Of a stretch of 64,000 nucleotides of DNA, positions 11,436-23,004 are shown in pieces. How positions within the stretch are numbered: the first letter of the stretch is position 1; the number at the start of each line of letters is the position of its first letter. The position numbers and the translations under genes are program-made. The DNA lies in contig OX328132.1 in assembly GCA_946811695.1 (NCBI GenBank), positions 128,274,808-128,338,807 on the forward strand, given 5' to 3'. Source of the DNA: Gonocerus acuteangulatus (lineage: Eukaryota > Arthropoda > Insecta > Hemiptera > Coreidae). Below the pieces are notes generated by a model. It made no database searches. It was not told where the DNA came from and saw only the letters and a program-made list of their open reading frames with translations.

Positions 11436-14301
11436 CTGTTCGCTCATTTCTGGCTTCCCTGATGGTCCGATTTTGATGAAATTTGGTACAAAAATCTGTC
11501 GTCCAATTTGAAAGGTCAAGTTCGTTAACCAGCAAAATCCGCCCACTGGAAGATGGCGTTTGGGGCGAAATTCGCGCAAAAAAATCGTAACGCTTACGTT
11601 TTGGAGTTCATAATCTTGTAAGTACTCTTTTTATAGGCTTCTTGGGCTAGGAAAACGAATGGAACCATTTTCAAGGCGATAGCTTTAACCGTTTTCGAGA
11701 AAACTGAAACAATAATTTTTGAATGCCGTTTTTGGTTTGGGTACTTAGAATCATTGGATTCAGTTGAAACATTTACTGCATGTTCTACTTTCATTAAAAC
11801 TAATATGTTGAAATTTTGGTTGCGTTTGGAGTTAAGGAAGGGTTAGAATAAAATATTTTATTAACAGACATAAAAAAGTTTTGGTAACTTTGTATACTTT
11901 CCTTAATATCTCGAAAAAGGTTGAGAATTTGGGAAACGGAAGAATACCATTAGAAAGCTTACTAAATGCTCTACAAAAAAGGATCTAATAAAAGTTTTGA
12001 TTAGGCGATGTTAATCGGAGAAATAAGTGCTTAAAACTTTAAAGTAATTGATTTCGCTTACTCGAACTGTTCTTTTTGTCTTTGATTTTGATACTTAAAA
12101 TTATGGGATTCAGTTGAAACATTTTCTGCATGTTTGAATTTCATCAACACTAATATGTTAAAATTTTTGTTACGTTTGGAGCTAAGGAAGGATTAGAATA
12201 AAATATTTTATTAACAGACATAGAAATGTTTTGGGAACTTCGTATACATTCCCTAATATCTCGAAGACGGTTAGGAATATTGGTAAACGGAGGGTTACCA
12301 TGCGAAAGCTTACTAAATGTTCTACAAAAAAGATTCTGAAACAATTTTTGATTAGGCTAAGTCAATCGGAGAAATAAGTGTTTAAACTTTGAAGTAATTG
12401 ATTTCGTTTATTCGAACGGTTCTTTTTGTTTGTTTTTATTCCTTGTTATTTTTTAATTGCTTAAAGTTGCATAATGTATTTGACAGATTAATTAAAATAA
12501 GAAAAACAATTCATTGTTAAAAATATATCAGGCTGTACCGTATGAAATGTCAGTTTTGGATTTGTCGATTTCCTTCAAATGTCTTGAAACTGTCGAGGCT
12601 CCTATTCCGAGTTCTTTGGCATATTCCCTAGTGTTTTTAATTGCTTATAGTAGTCAAATGTATTTGTCAATAAAACAGGATACGTATAATTAGAATCAAT
12701 ATTTTGTTTGTTAGAATTCGAAGATGCCGTATGAATATCTAGATTACAGTACTGGTGTTGATTTCGTTCTTTAGAATTATTCTTGGTATTCCCTATTTTC
12801 ATCTGTTACCCATAGTTTTTTATTGTTAGTAGGTTTTTCTTATTGATTATAGAATATAAATCTATTTGGCTATAAAACAGGATACGTAAAATTAGTGACA
12901 ATATTTCGGAGATTTCTGAGCGAAATACTTTTAAGATTTTCTACCACCACGAACGGCTTTTTTCCTCTATTTTTATCCACTAGATAGGCTTTATTTTGCA
13001 TATTATTCTATATAAGTTTTATTCAGCAGGTGATTCTGATGAAATGTCGTGTTTTTTCTGTGGATTTTAAATACGATGTATCTAAGATTGGATAACATTA
13101 GCGAGTCTACATAGTTAAGAACCGACGACGGAGGATTACTTCTTGCTATGATTTAGTCTACATATGTATATTAAGTCCTAAATCCAAAAAATAAACTTCA
13201 CAACGGTTAGATACTATGAGCGAATATGGCGGTTCAATGCCCGTAGAAACAAGGGGGCCGCAAGAAATTTACCTGCTAAGAGTTAATCCTCAAGAGCTTT
13301 AAATATACCCCAGGTATCTGCCGACACAAATACAAAGCCTAGGCGGAGACCACCCCAAAAACACAGATCCAAACATAGGTTATATACTAAATATTCATAA
13401 AGACTACTTAGTTGTAAACCGATTCATCAATTAGCAATCAATAGTTTTCAACAAAGGTTATATACTAAATATTGATAAAAAGTATTTAATCAGAAAAAAA
13501 AAACAATATTCCACAAGACTTGTTTTTGGTCCATTTGTGTCTACTCCATAGACTTAATTAGGTATATTATTCTATTGTAGTTGGGCAACTAAACTTTGTT
13601 TTATTTTGTTAAATAAAGTTTTTTTTCTTGACTTGTTATTCGTCAAGACTTTTATTTGTCCATGTGTATTTACTAGATAGGTTTTATTCGGCATATTATT
13701 CTATATAGGCTATGTTAGGCAGGGTATTCTACTCAATCTTGTGTACTTCTTCTTGATCCTTCTGTACATGGGCGTATATAAAAACAATTTCGGGGGGGGG
13801 GGGGCTGAGACCATTTCCAGGGTATGGAATACTAAATATTTAGAGCTTGGAATAGTTTTAGGCAACTAAAACGCTATTACACGTAAAATAAAATATGTTT
13901 TATGAACTAAGTGATCTTATTTAATTTATTTTTAAGGGTTTTACGAGAAGTTTTTATCATCAACTCAAAATTTCGGGAGGGGCTGCAGCCCCCGCCCTCA
14001 TATACGCCCATGCTTCTGTATCCTCTAGAAAGGCTTTATTAGGCATATTTTGTATTGATTTATAGAGCTTTGCTTTAGAATGAGAGCCAGATTCTGTAAT
14101 TTCCGCTTCTGTGTAAAAGTTAGCTACTGTCGGTGTCCATGACGCCTTAATATCACTTTTATTCGAGATGTTCGAGAGGATTTTGACAATTTTCACGAGA
14201 TATATAAAAAAAAAAAAAGTTTATTTCTTTTCTAAGCTTATCAAATGGCACTAGGGACATGAACGGAACCGCGCTAAGATGCTGCAGTTCCTGCGAGTCG
14301 G
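11165..14301 (-). mobile_element. Helentron-like element H1, copy d, full-length
   Basis: On the minus strand it begins TCCGACTCGCAGGAACTGC (14301) and ends with the hairpin GGTTCCTCCCT-type and GCGCTAA (11165). It carries MITE M1 at the same internal position as copies a and g, and (TA)n runs at about 11304-11430. It mirrors copy a, making 5.2-14.3 kb a giant inverted arrangement. Next to its 3' end (about 11010-11160) is a variant 5' terminus, AAAAGCCCGACGGGCAGG on the minus strand. Confidence 0.75.
13767..14012 (-). mobile_element. hAT-like MITE M1, inside H1 copy d
   Basis: Inverted CATGGGCGTATAT termini flanked on both sides by CTTCTGTA (13759-13766, 14013-14020), the complement of the duplication in copy a. 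The insertion is therefore shared, not independent. Confidence 0.8.
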
Positions 14302-14324
14302 ACTTTTTGTAGTTTGAAATTCCT

Positions 14325-14391
14325 CACTGCACCCGCTAATGGGCCAGATTTGTCAAAGCACCGTAAAAAAAAATAAAAAAAAAAAAAAAAA
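14325..14391 (+). mobile_element. SINE S1 3' tail fragment
   Basis: GAAATTCCTC-CTGCACCC, then GCTAATGGGCC and a CACCGT-polyA end: the diverged 3' half of S1, with no tRNA head. Confidence 0.55.
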
Positions 14392-15149
14392 ATTGTTATG
14401 GCTGTGGCATTCATTACTTCACCAAAGAATCTTTAGATCAATTAAATTTTTTTTTTGCTTGTTTCCTTCAAAATTAAAGAATTGATTTAATAGTTTATAT
14501 GTTTTTATAAGATCAATATTGTACAAAGGTTCTGGATGGTTTATACTCATTTGCAACGAATGGAAGAAGAGGCCAAAAGCTTGTTCTAACCTATCCTCAT
14601 CCTCAGAATTTAATGGCGTTTCTAGAGATTGCCTCTCACGACTAAGTCAATGTCCTCACTGGCAATCAGAGATCGAGCTTAATCAGGAGAGGGAATCTCT
14701 AGATGTTTCATTGAGAACTAAGATGATTGGAAATTCACCTAGGATGAGGATAGTTCATCAATGTTTACCTCTGGGCTGAAAAAAAAAACTACTAGTTGAG
14801 GTTTTGGCCTGTTTTTCTATTCCTTTAATATCATGGGTCTATTTACATTAGTTCTTTCTTTTATGTACAGATTTTCAATAAGCATTAATTTAAAAACAAC
14901 ATAAATAATCATTCTTCAAAATTGTTCAACCCAGTAATATTGTTATCTCAATAAACCAGAAATAATCCAATAGGAGCAGTATGAATCGAGGAGAATAAAT
15001 TGAATACCTAATGGAGAATAAATTAATACCCATCACATCTCTGTCAAGAACTCTTTTAGAGATAACGTACTCTCCTTTCCAATCTATTTGATTATCACAC
15101 TTATTCAGATTAATAACAACATTTTTAAAAATTCGTTGAATGTACATAC
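14392..15149. other. Intron sequence, nothing recognised
   Basis: AT-rich intron upstream of the donor of exon 15150-15308. A weak 86-codon open frame at 14519-14779 shows no known motif and is not called. Confidence 0.4.
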
Positions 15150-15308
15150 TACATCAGAAATAAAGATTCCATAACCAACTTTTCTTCCAACTACACTCAA
15201 ACCTAGTCCTTTTCCTGGTTTCTTTGTTAATTCAACATCGAATATATCTAATCGCTGAGTTTCATCTTTATAGTCTCGAATATCCTCTCTAAAAACAAGC
15301 ATTCTGAC
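15150..15308 (-). CDS. MPDZ: MPDZ-like exon: end of PDZ10-like and start of PDZ11-like domain
   Basis: Exon of 159 nt, 53 codons, phase 0 both sides, acceptor ATTTCAG and donor GTATGT. It encodes VRMLVFREDIRDYKDETQRL, then DIFDVELTKKPGKGLG, then LSVVGRKVGYGIFISDV. The last strand of one PDZ domain is followed by about twelve acidic and basic residues and then the first strands of the next, with carboxylate loop GKGLGLSV. This close tandem arrangement is characteristic of PDZ10-PDZ11 in MPDZ. The domain continues 11 kb away at 3758-3921; the intron between is filled by the large H1 inverted arrangement. Confidence 0.95.
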
Positions 15309-15393
15309 CTGAAATAATAATCAATTTTAGAATAATCAATAAAACAACACCATTGTACGTGTTAAGATTAAATAGTAATATACGTAAAATAAA

Positions 15394-15394
<1 letters not shown>

Positions 15395-15434
<40 letters not shown>
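15395..15434. repeat. (TA)n microsatellite
   Basis: Pure TA run in the 841-bp intron between exons 15150-15308 and 16150-16305. Confidence 0.9.
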
Positions 15435-15437
<3 letters not shown>

Positions 15438-15785
15438 AGGGGATTCAGGACCTCATTTGCAACAAAAACGTTTCTCCTCTACACCAAGATCCAATTCTGT
15501 ATTCTTTTAAAAAATCGCCCATTTTGTTTTGTTGGTGATTTTCAATGATGTGGTGAACTTTTGAATTTACTGTTGTAAAGAGCATAGGCCTTGGTCCTTC
15601 ATGGACCTGTCATCATGTAATGTAAAGAGCATTAAATTCCCTTTTAAGAAGGCAATATTTAAGATTTCAACAAGAACAGACAAATGATCATTCAAATGCA
15701 TTGAATATAAAAGAAATTCCTTCCATTGTTAAAATAACCACCAACAACTTGAATGAAATAGAATTTGTATCAATACATTTTTAAA

Positions 15786-16091
15786 TGGTGCTAATGACTC
15801 CAGCAGTCGATGCACCAGGAAAAGAAAAGAAAAAAAAAAATACATTTTTAAAATATTATGATCATCAAAGCCTATAAAAAACAGTTATTTTTCTTTTTTA
15901 AATTTTCTTTTCTAGGCTATTAACGCCAGGCTATCTACAGGTTGCCACCCTTTTATTTATTTTATAATGCCACTTGGTCTTTAACCAGAATGAATAGTTC
16001 TATTTATTGTATTGAATCCAATTTATAATTATTTTGAATACAATATATGAGTGCTACTGGCCTCAGTAGCCGATGAAAAAAAAAAAAAAAT
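15786..16091. mobile_element. Diverged SINE-tail fragments
   Basis: GGTGCTAATGACTCC-AGTCGATGCACC plus an A-run (15786-15840, plus), GGCTATTAACGCCAGGCTAT on the other strand (15908-15985) and GTGCTACTGGCCTCAGTAGC plus an A-run (about 16049-16091) all resemble the shared GCGCTAAT-GATGCGCC SINE tail. The middle piece matches the 5S-derived SINE at 62226-62398 best. Confidence 0.4.
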
Positions 16092-16149
16092 AGTTATAAG
16101 CAAGTTTTATGAACTAATCAAATGTAATTTGTATTTATTATATTCTTAC

Positions 16150-16305
16150 TTTTATAGGCGTTTGCCTGAGAACAGAAAGGGCTTTGTTATTAGTAACATT
16201 TCGTAAATCTTCATTGTTTACTTCTAATAAATGGTCTCCTGGTTTTAATCGCCCATCCTTGGCTGCCGCGCCATCTGGATAGATTTCATGTACAACTATT
16301 CCATT
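16150..16305 (-). CDS. MPDZ: MPDZ-like exon: main body of the PDZ10-like domain
   Basis: Exon of 156 nt, 52 codons, phase 0 on both sides, acceptor TTTTTTAG and donor GTAAGA. It encodes [36 protein letters not shown] and [16 protein letters not shown]. This is the canonical second half of a PDZ domain: VHE-YPDGAAA-DGRL, GD-LLEVN, then helix 2 ending LRQTP. LRQTP followed by basic residues is typical of MPDZ PDZ10. The histidine usual at the start of helix 2 in class I domains is replaced by asparagine (VTNNKAL), so ligand preference may differ (inference). Confidence 0.95.
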
Positions 16306-17458
16306 CTAAAAACAGATCAAATAAAAACTTTATAAGGGAAAAAATAAATTTTAATACAAAAATAAAAGGGTTTCAAAAGTTAAATCATCAGATTTCTAAT
16401 ACTGGATTCATAGAAAAATTCAGATTTTGAGAAATATGACATATTTGTTTTATTTCAAGAATATATATTTACTCAAAATCATTTCCATCAGAATCAATAT
16501 ACTTTTGGCTGCGTATAACAAACTCATTTATCCTGGCTGGCAGGGAATTTAGACCTTGGAAAAAAAAAAAAAATGAATTCCTAAAAACCATTTTTAATAA
16601 CATTTTCTTGAAATATTTCTGTCATGAAAGATTGTCTAGGTGCTTGAAAATGTGGATGGAGTTCAAGTTGGGTGAAATGAGTGAGTCTTGAAGGAATTTT
16701 GACTAGTGAAGTCATCACACTGTTGGTTGTGTAACACTTTCTGTAGTAGTATAAGGTCCATTTCTCATAAAAGGCATTAGAAGTAAAAATTCAATTTTTA
16801 TTGCATGTCAAATGTTGCTATTTAAAAGTCACTAGTTACTAACTGTTTATACAACTAAGCTACTCTTATGGGAACAAGGGTTTGTTCCCACTTTCCAGTG
16901 TCCTGCCTTCTTTATTGTCAGTTTACTGAAATTTTTCTAAAGTCTTGCTCTAGACTTACACCATGTGGGGTGTTCTAACATAACTTCCTATGCTATTTTA
17001 CTGTCAACTTCCAGTAATAGAAGCCATCTGAGCCTTTGTCTCACATAGTTGAGCCTTGGTGAATTGTGAAAAGCTTTTGGTTTTTCCTCCTCCACTTTTT
17101 TTTATAGTCTAATTCAAATACTTTTGAGCTTTTTGGTTGATTCTTGAGTGCCTGTTGAAAGTTTCTGCAATATATGCAGAGCCAAACTTGTGAATTCTGG
17201 AGAGAGAATGCAGAAACTAAAATTATTGAAAAATGAGTATTGAACTAAGTCTTGAGATGAAAGATGTAAAGATAATTGTAATTTTAGTTGAAGGTGTTGC
17301 AGGTCTACAGACATGCTCTTTGCCTGGTGGTATTCATAAGAAATTTCATGAATATTTATCAATCTGATATGAAATGAATCATTATTTTTAGTTAAAGATT
17401 TATGGTTATTTTCTTGTTCTGGATTAAAATTAAAAAGTCGGGAAATACTGATATTATA

Positions 17459-17497
<39 letters not shown>

Positions 17498-17617
17498 TCA
17501 TGTTCTCTTTAGTAAATGTAAAATAAAAGGTGTATATTCATTTTTATATTACAGTGAAAAGGTTCCATATATTATTTATTTATGAGCATCCACTACCAAG
17601 GTGGTTCGCTCCATATT
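16306..17617. other. Intron sequence, nothing recognised apart from a TA run
   Basis: Intron between exons 16150-16305 and 19807-19979. A (TA)n run lies at about 17464-17491. A 127-codon minus open frame at 17114-17497 starts inside the microsatellite and has no recognisable domain. Confidence 0.4.
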
Positions 17618-17749
17618 TTAGCGTGGTTCCTCCCTCCCTTCATAGAGAGGAACCCCGCTTATAAGGTTGACCTCATGAAACAATCCAGAAGTGCCGACTA
17701 GAAAATTTTGCGTTTCAGAACCCCTAGAGACCGAAAATAACGGTGGTTC

Positions 17750-17805
<56 letters not shown>

Positions 17806-18520
17806 TGTTCGCGCTTTCCTGGCCTCAATAATGGTCCGATTTTGATGAAATTTGGTACAAAAGTCTTTCCTCTAATTTGAAAGGTCAAGTTCGTTAACCA
17901 GCAGTATCCGCCCACCGGAACATGGTTTTTGGAGCGAATGTCGAGCGAAAAAAAATCGTTCCGCTTACTTCATATGCTTGCAAGTATTCGTTTTATAGGC
18001 TTCTTGGCCTAGGAAAACGAATGAAACCATTTTTAAGGCGATAGCTTTAACCGTTTTTGAGAAAATTGGAAAAATAGTTATTGAATAACATTTTCGTTTT
18101 GGGTACTTAAAATCATGGGATTCAGTTGAAACATTTTCTGCATGTTCGAATTTCATCAAAACTAATATGTTGAAATTTTGGTTACGTTTGGAGATAAGGA
18201 AGGGTTCGAATAAAATATTTTATTAACAGACATGAAAAGTTTTGGGAACTTCGTATACTTTCTTTATATATCTCAAAAACGGTTGAGAATTTTGGTAAGC
18301 AGAAAGCCTTAGTTTTTAATTGCTTGCTGTTATTTTGATTGCATTTTTTTAAATAAAACATGACAAGTAATTGAGAAGCTTGTTTGTATTTTGAATTGAC
18401 TTTGAGAGTCTTGCTTTAGATTGAGGAATTTCCGTTTCTAACCTGTGGGTGTTAACAATTTTCATGAAAGCATATAACAATTTTCATGTTTAGTTCTATT
18501 TTAAGCTTTTCAAATGACTC
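17618..18520 (-). mobile_element. Helentron-like element H1, copy h, 5' end missing
   Basis: On the minus strand the 3' terminus reads GGAACCACGCTAA with a disrupted hairpin, preceded by the (TA)n tract (17755-17802) and H1 body. Similarity fades near 18520 before any TCCGACTC end. Confidence 0.65.
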
Positions 18521-18988
18521 TATGGGTGAGAACGGATACGTCTTCCGATGACCCTGTGTAGGGTCAGACATCTGCCTGGGTTGAGGTACTAGGCAAGCTT
18601 TAGGTAGGCATTAATTGCACTTCATAAATCAAGATGCATCCTAGAAAAGCATTTAATATATATTAAATATTACAAATAGTTATAAAACTAAACATAAATA
18701 GTTATATACACTTATACAATATTACATCTAAACTAGAAATAGAAGTACCCTAAAGAAAAAAAAGTTCAAAATAATACCAATAATTTTAAATGTAACAGGA
18801 AATGCATTGAAAACTTTGGAGTAATTTCATAATAATTTATTGTTTATTTTATTTGTGCACTGCCACATTCACTGCTTGCACTATATCAGTGAATAAAAAT
18901 GTTAGCCATTAAAATAAGTGGTAAAACAACAATAACCAATATATATATATTAATTAAATTGTGTATATGTTAGTATTAAGATATTTAA

Positions 18989-19499
18989 CATGTTGGCTTC
19001 GGTATTGACATATATGTCCCGCAGTGAGTTTCACTGAGGTACGGCAGGCAAAATAGCCCAACTCCCTTATCTTACGATGGCTGTAACTTCTCAAAAAAAA
19101 AAAAAAAATTAAAAAAAAAAAAACAACATAAAAAACCTCATAATCCAATAGATGCACAGAAATTAAACAAATTATTGGAAAGTATGGGACAGATATGTCC
19201 CGTAACGTACACTAAAGAACAAAATCGGTATATGGGACACCAGTGTCCCGTACATAGCCAATAGAAAACTTAAAAATGTGTATATACACAAAGTAGTTAT
19301 CATATAACCTTCAGCAACAAAAGTATTAAGCAATAAACTTAGAAAATTTGTTTTGACTTCTTGAGATGTATATATATGTAGAAATGTTTACGGGACACAT
19401 ATGTCCCATGCCGCTCATCAGTTGGAATCCCTACGGGACACATGTGTCCCATACTGTCCCTACGACTAACCACTGAAATTTCGTGCCGAAGCCAACGTG
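18989..19499. mobile_element. piggyBac-like MITE with TTAA duplication
   Basis: Inverted termini CA-GTTGGCTTCGG are each bordered by TTAA (18985-18988 and 19500-19503), the piggyBac target. It is 511 bp long and has no transposase frame. Inside are five copies of an imperfect palindrome of the form GGGACA-N-TGTCCC (near 19008, 19184, 19232, 19391, 19434). Confidence 0.75.
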
Positions 19500-19806
19500 T
19501 TAATTATTGCCTCAATATGTTGGCTACAATCTGATAGAAGTTCGTTCAGGTCCATAGGTATCTCTAAATGTTCTCAGAGTCTGCAGTTTGTCAGTATATG
19601 TTTTATTGTGAGTATTCGTTATCTTGTTCACAAATAGGTCTGTTCTGTTTAGTCATATGGTGTCCATGAGTAAGTAGGGTATGTCCAACACAGAGTTGAC
19701 TCAGTACGATTTTTTCTCTCCATGCACCTCTCCTGCTAGATAGCCATTCCACTACTTTTAGTTTGATCCATATAAATACGGATATAATGATCTTAATGTC
19801 ACTTAC

Positions 19807-19979
19807 CAAAAGAGTTTCAGATCCACCAACAATACTAATCCCTAGACCCATTTTCTCTTTGTTTATTTCAATTAAAGATTCTACTCCAGGAGTAATTAGA
19901 GCAGAAGCTGCTGAATTCTCATCTTCAGGTTTGAGCTTTCCTGATGGAGAGGGTGATAATGAACCTGGCGGAGCAAGTT
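19807..19979 (-). CDS. MPDZ: MPDZ-like exon: linker and start of the PDZ10-like domain
   Basis: Exon of 173 nt, phase 1 in and phase 0 out, acceptor GTTTCAG and donor GTAAGT. It encodes a proline/serine-rich linker (LAPPGSLSPSPSGKLK) and then ESLIEINKEKMGLGISIVGG and SETLL. IEI-K--MGLGISIVGG is the first strand, carboxylate-binding loop and second strand of a PDZ domain and resembles the start of MPDZ PDZ10. Its first two bases complete a lysine codon begun in the previous exon. Confidence 0.93.
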
Positions 19980-20814
19980 CTGAAACAGAAGATGCATTCA
20001 GGAAAGATATAAATTTTAGGCTAGATTGGATTTGTGAGTGTTAAAAAAAGTTTTCAAAAGAAGATCAGTTTTAGTGACTTTTTTATTTCAATATGTTATT
20101 TCAAATACCTTATGATCCTAAAAAGTTTTATAAAGTAATTAAGCAATTTAATTGAAATGGCTAATGTTATTTCTGTTTATTTTTTTTCTAGAAAAGAAAA
20201 TAATTTTGCACAGAATGTTTTTAAAAATATATGCAATTTGTGGTAGAATATTTAAACCTATTCTAAGGAATTATTATTTCCTTACTAATTCCAAGAATTT
20301 ATTGAATTACTTAATAATAATAAGAAGGAGATACTCATTACACTATTATAAGTTCAAATGTCATAATTCATTGGATTTAATTTTTGTTTTCAATTCTAAA
20401 TGACAAAAAGAAAATTTTTTAAATATGTTAAATACTATACCTACAATACTCCAAGGACGACACGCTTAGTTTCATTCACAGAGGAGTTTAGTTTCAATCA
20501 CACAGAGGATGGTACGAATTTGTTTCATTGGTTCGAGCTTGTTTTTCTCATACTCTGAGATATGTACTGTATGTTCATATCAATTAACCCACCCATTGAG
20601 AATATTCAACCTTTACTTATATTTTATGTTTAGTAAGCCTTAATTTATATTTTCTAAAGTCTCAGGTGGATTATAAATGGTATATTAACATATTTTACCT
20701 ACAGACTAGGCTATTTGCTTGAGAATTATGGAATATAGATAAAAAGTATATGTTGGGATATGTATTTGAGGAAAATATATGTCAGACAATGAAATTATGC
20801 TCTATTATACATAC
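19980..20814. other. Intron sequence, nothing recognised
   Basis: AT-rich intron between exons 19807-19979 and 20815-21001. No repeat terminus or exon seen. Confidence 0.4.
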
Positions 20815-21001
20815 TTGGGGTTCCAGCTTGAGACTGTTTCCCTGATTTTTCACCTTTTGGTGTGGACGGCATTGTTCCACTACTTGTACCTGGACTAGGC
20901 AGACCGATTTCTCCTTGTTTCTTTTCTTCTTCCTTAGCTTTATTTGGATTACAAACAACTAGTGTCACAACTCCTTCTGTTTTCTTTAACAATGAGGCTG
21001 C
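20815..21001 (-). CDS. MPDZ: MPDZ-like exon: end of the PDZ9-like domain and a Ser/Pro/Lys-rich linker
   Basis: Exon of 187 nt, phase 0 in and phase 1 out, acceptor TTCAG and donor GTATGT. It begins AASLLKKTEGVVTLVVCNP, the second helix and last strand of the PDZ domain, then runs into a charged, probably disordered linker: KAKEEEKKQGE, then GLPSPGTSSGTMPSTPKGEK. Reading through the donor gives an in-frame stop soon after, which supports the splice site. Confidence 0.92.
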
Positions 21002-21408
21002 CTGAAGAATAAATGCTCATTTGTAAGTCAGAACCAATTTGATTTGTTCTTGAGGGTCACATTGCACTTAGATTAAATTCCATGCTTTATGAATACCAAA
21101 ATGTAATAATGAATTTCATGATGAAATGATGATGAAAAAGTAATATAATGCCAGAAAATTAAAAAGAAGAAAAAAAGAAGAAAAAAAAAAAAATGATCAA
21201 GAAAATGAAAAAAAGCAACAAAAATTTTTTAATAATATAACATACTTTGTTTTATTAATTTTTGATTTTTTTTCCATTTTTAAGATTAATAAGGAGGAAC
21301 ATTTTGTAGTTAATATTATGACAGCTATTAGCAATGAAATATCCGTCATCTAATTTGAATATTGATTTTTTGTTTTTTTAATCTAGGTTAACATAAATAT
21401 ATGTTTAA

Positions 21409-21449
<41 letters not shown>

Positions 21450-21694
21450 TAAAACAAAACAAAAATTGAGAGTATGAATGTATTGCTACATATAAATTCA
21501 TTGAAAAATATACAATAGATTGAAACAGTAAAAAATCATTGTGAATACTTGGTTATTGTACATTCCTAAAATTTAGTAATTTCAAATGCGTTCTAAATAT
21601 ATCTACAATTATTCATCAATTCACTAGGCACTATTTATAATGAACTAAATTTTATTTATTTTATTCGAATAAATTTGATTTATAAAGCACTTAC
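21002..21694. other. Intron with (TA)n run
   Basis: Short intron with an A-rich patch near 21170 and a TA microsatellite at about 21412-21446. No other feature seen. Confidence 0.5.
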
Positions 21695-21766
21695 AGTTTC
21701 ATAGTTAGACCCCACAAGAGTATCCTTATTTACTGCTAAGATCATGTCACCAACACTAAGACCGGC
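21695..21766 (-). CDS. MPDZ: MPDZ-like exon: middle of the PDZ9-like domain
   Basis: Exon of 72 nt, 24 codons, phase 0 on both sides, acceptor ATACAG and donor GTAAGT. It encodes AGLSVGDMILAVNKD then TLVGSNYET. This is the GD-IL-VN core of a PDZ domain, where most members have GDQILSVNG, up to the start of the second helix. The helix continues as AASLLKK in the next exon. Confidence 0.93.
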
Positions 21767-21940
21767 CTGTATAAAAAATTTTATTTAAGACCCTTGAAAT
21801 TTGATAAAGTAATGAAGAAATAAAGATGAGATAAAACAAACATAAAACAATGAGAGTAGAAGATTATGCATGTAGGTAATGACTATGATAATTATGCACA
21901 ATTTACTGTAGAAGAGGTAAGTTTTATTACTAATCTGTAC

Positions 21941-22045
21941 CTGGTGAGCTGCACTGCCTTCTTGAATATCAGATATAAATATACCTTGCCCAACTTCTGA
22001 ATGTTTCCCTTCTATGATCATTATTCCCAGTCCTTGACCACTCTG
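21941..22045 (-). CDS. MPDZ: MPDZ-like exon: carboxylate-binding loop of the PDZ9-like domain
   Basis: Exon of 105 nt, 35 codons, phase 0 in and out, with donor GTACAG. It encodes QSGQGLGIMIIEGKH and then SEVGQGIFISDIQEGSAAHQ. GLGI is the peptide carboxylate-binding loop of a PDZ domain (GLGF type), and GIFISDI-EGSAA is the conserved middle with its short helix. The acceptor reads TAGCAG, a tandem NAGNAG site, so the first glutamine may be included or skipped without changing frame. It is followed 174 bp later by the exon that continues the same domain. Confidence 0.93.
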
Positions 22046-22157
22046 CTACAAAATGAAGTAGTATTAAAAATTCATTAAAAATATTATTATTAAACATGAC
22101 ACTTATTTTAAGGTAAAACTCTTGTTTTCAATTTCTTAAAAACCGACTGAGTTATCT

Positions 22158-22626
22158 ATGAAAATATTTTTCCATGTTAATGTGTGGTTGGGGCTTATTG
22201 ATGGCCATCTTTTGCAACCTATATTCATTCTTGGGAGGTTTAACTCACAGGTTTCCTTCCAGCTTCAGGAAAATGACCTCCCCAACCTATTAGACGACAT
22301 TCCTCTTGCAGACCGTCAGAATAGCTGGTCTCAAATGGATGGCTGTCCTGTTCCAGCAGCTGACCTGCCACAGTGGCTTAACAGTTCCTATCCAAAAAGG
22401 TCAATGGGACCTAAGGTGGCCTGCCCGAATGGATTTTTATGTGTGGGGAAAATTGAAGTCATTGGTTTATGCCAAGGCAGTTGAAACCAAAGAGTATTTG
22501 GAAAATAAAATAGTCCTGTGTGAGGAGATGAAGAGAAATGACAGGGAGATAAGGAGAGCAGTAGATGGAGTTTTAAAAAGAAGTAGACTGTGCACGGCAG
22601 AGGGTGGAGGCCAATTTGAACAGTAA
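22158..22626 (+). pseudogene. Mariner/IS630-Tc1-type transposase fragment, frameshifted
   Basis: The first frame gives FHVNVWLGLIDGHLLQP and LLDDIPLADRQNSW; this resembles the arthropod mariner-type catalytic block where NVWAGI-G--LIGP-FLP is followed by LL-DVPL--R---W-QHDGAPAH. The residue expected to be catalytic Asp appears as QMDG. The frame then shifts to the second one, which continues YVWGKLKSLVYAKAVET and ends GGGQFEQ, like the usual GGHFE- C-terminus. About 155 residues remain of roughly 350; N-terminal domain and inverted repeats were not found. It lies on the strand opposite to the host gene, just upstream of exon 21941-22045. Confidence 0.75.
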
Positions 22627-23004
22627 TTTAATTTATATTTGTGTTATTTGTTTGTTGGAATTACATTTTTTTAAAGAGGAATTTTGATTTTTTTTTTGTT
22701 TCTTCTTCCCTCGCATTCTTAATTGTCAAATAAAGATAAGTTTGTTTCAGACCATATCAAAGGTTATGAAATGAAGAAGTTTTTCTGAGATCCGGGATGT
22801 TTAGATTTCATCTATAGAAAAACAAAGTGAGCTGTAAATATCCACAAAATTCGATTTAACGCTTAAGTTATGTCATTGAGCTAACAAAACATGTTTTTTT
22901 TTCTAGTTTCTTATACATCTTTTGCCGTATTCCTATAGCAAATTTACCCAGATGTCATTTGGTATCATTCGCTTTTCTGTCAGCCCCATTCGCTGGGGTG
23001 GAGC

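Noticed and set aside
17114..17497. 127-codon minus frame as an extra exon
   Set aside because: Begins in a TA microsatellite, has no PDZ-like or other motif, and is not needed for phase between neighbouring exons.
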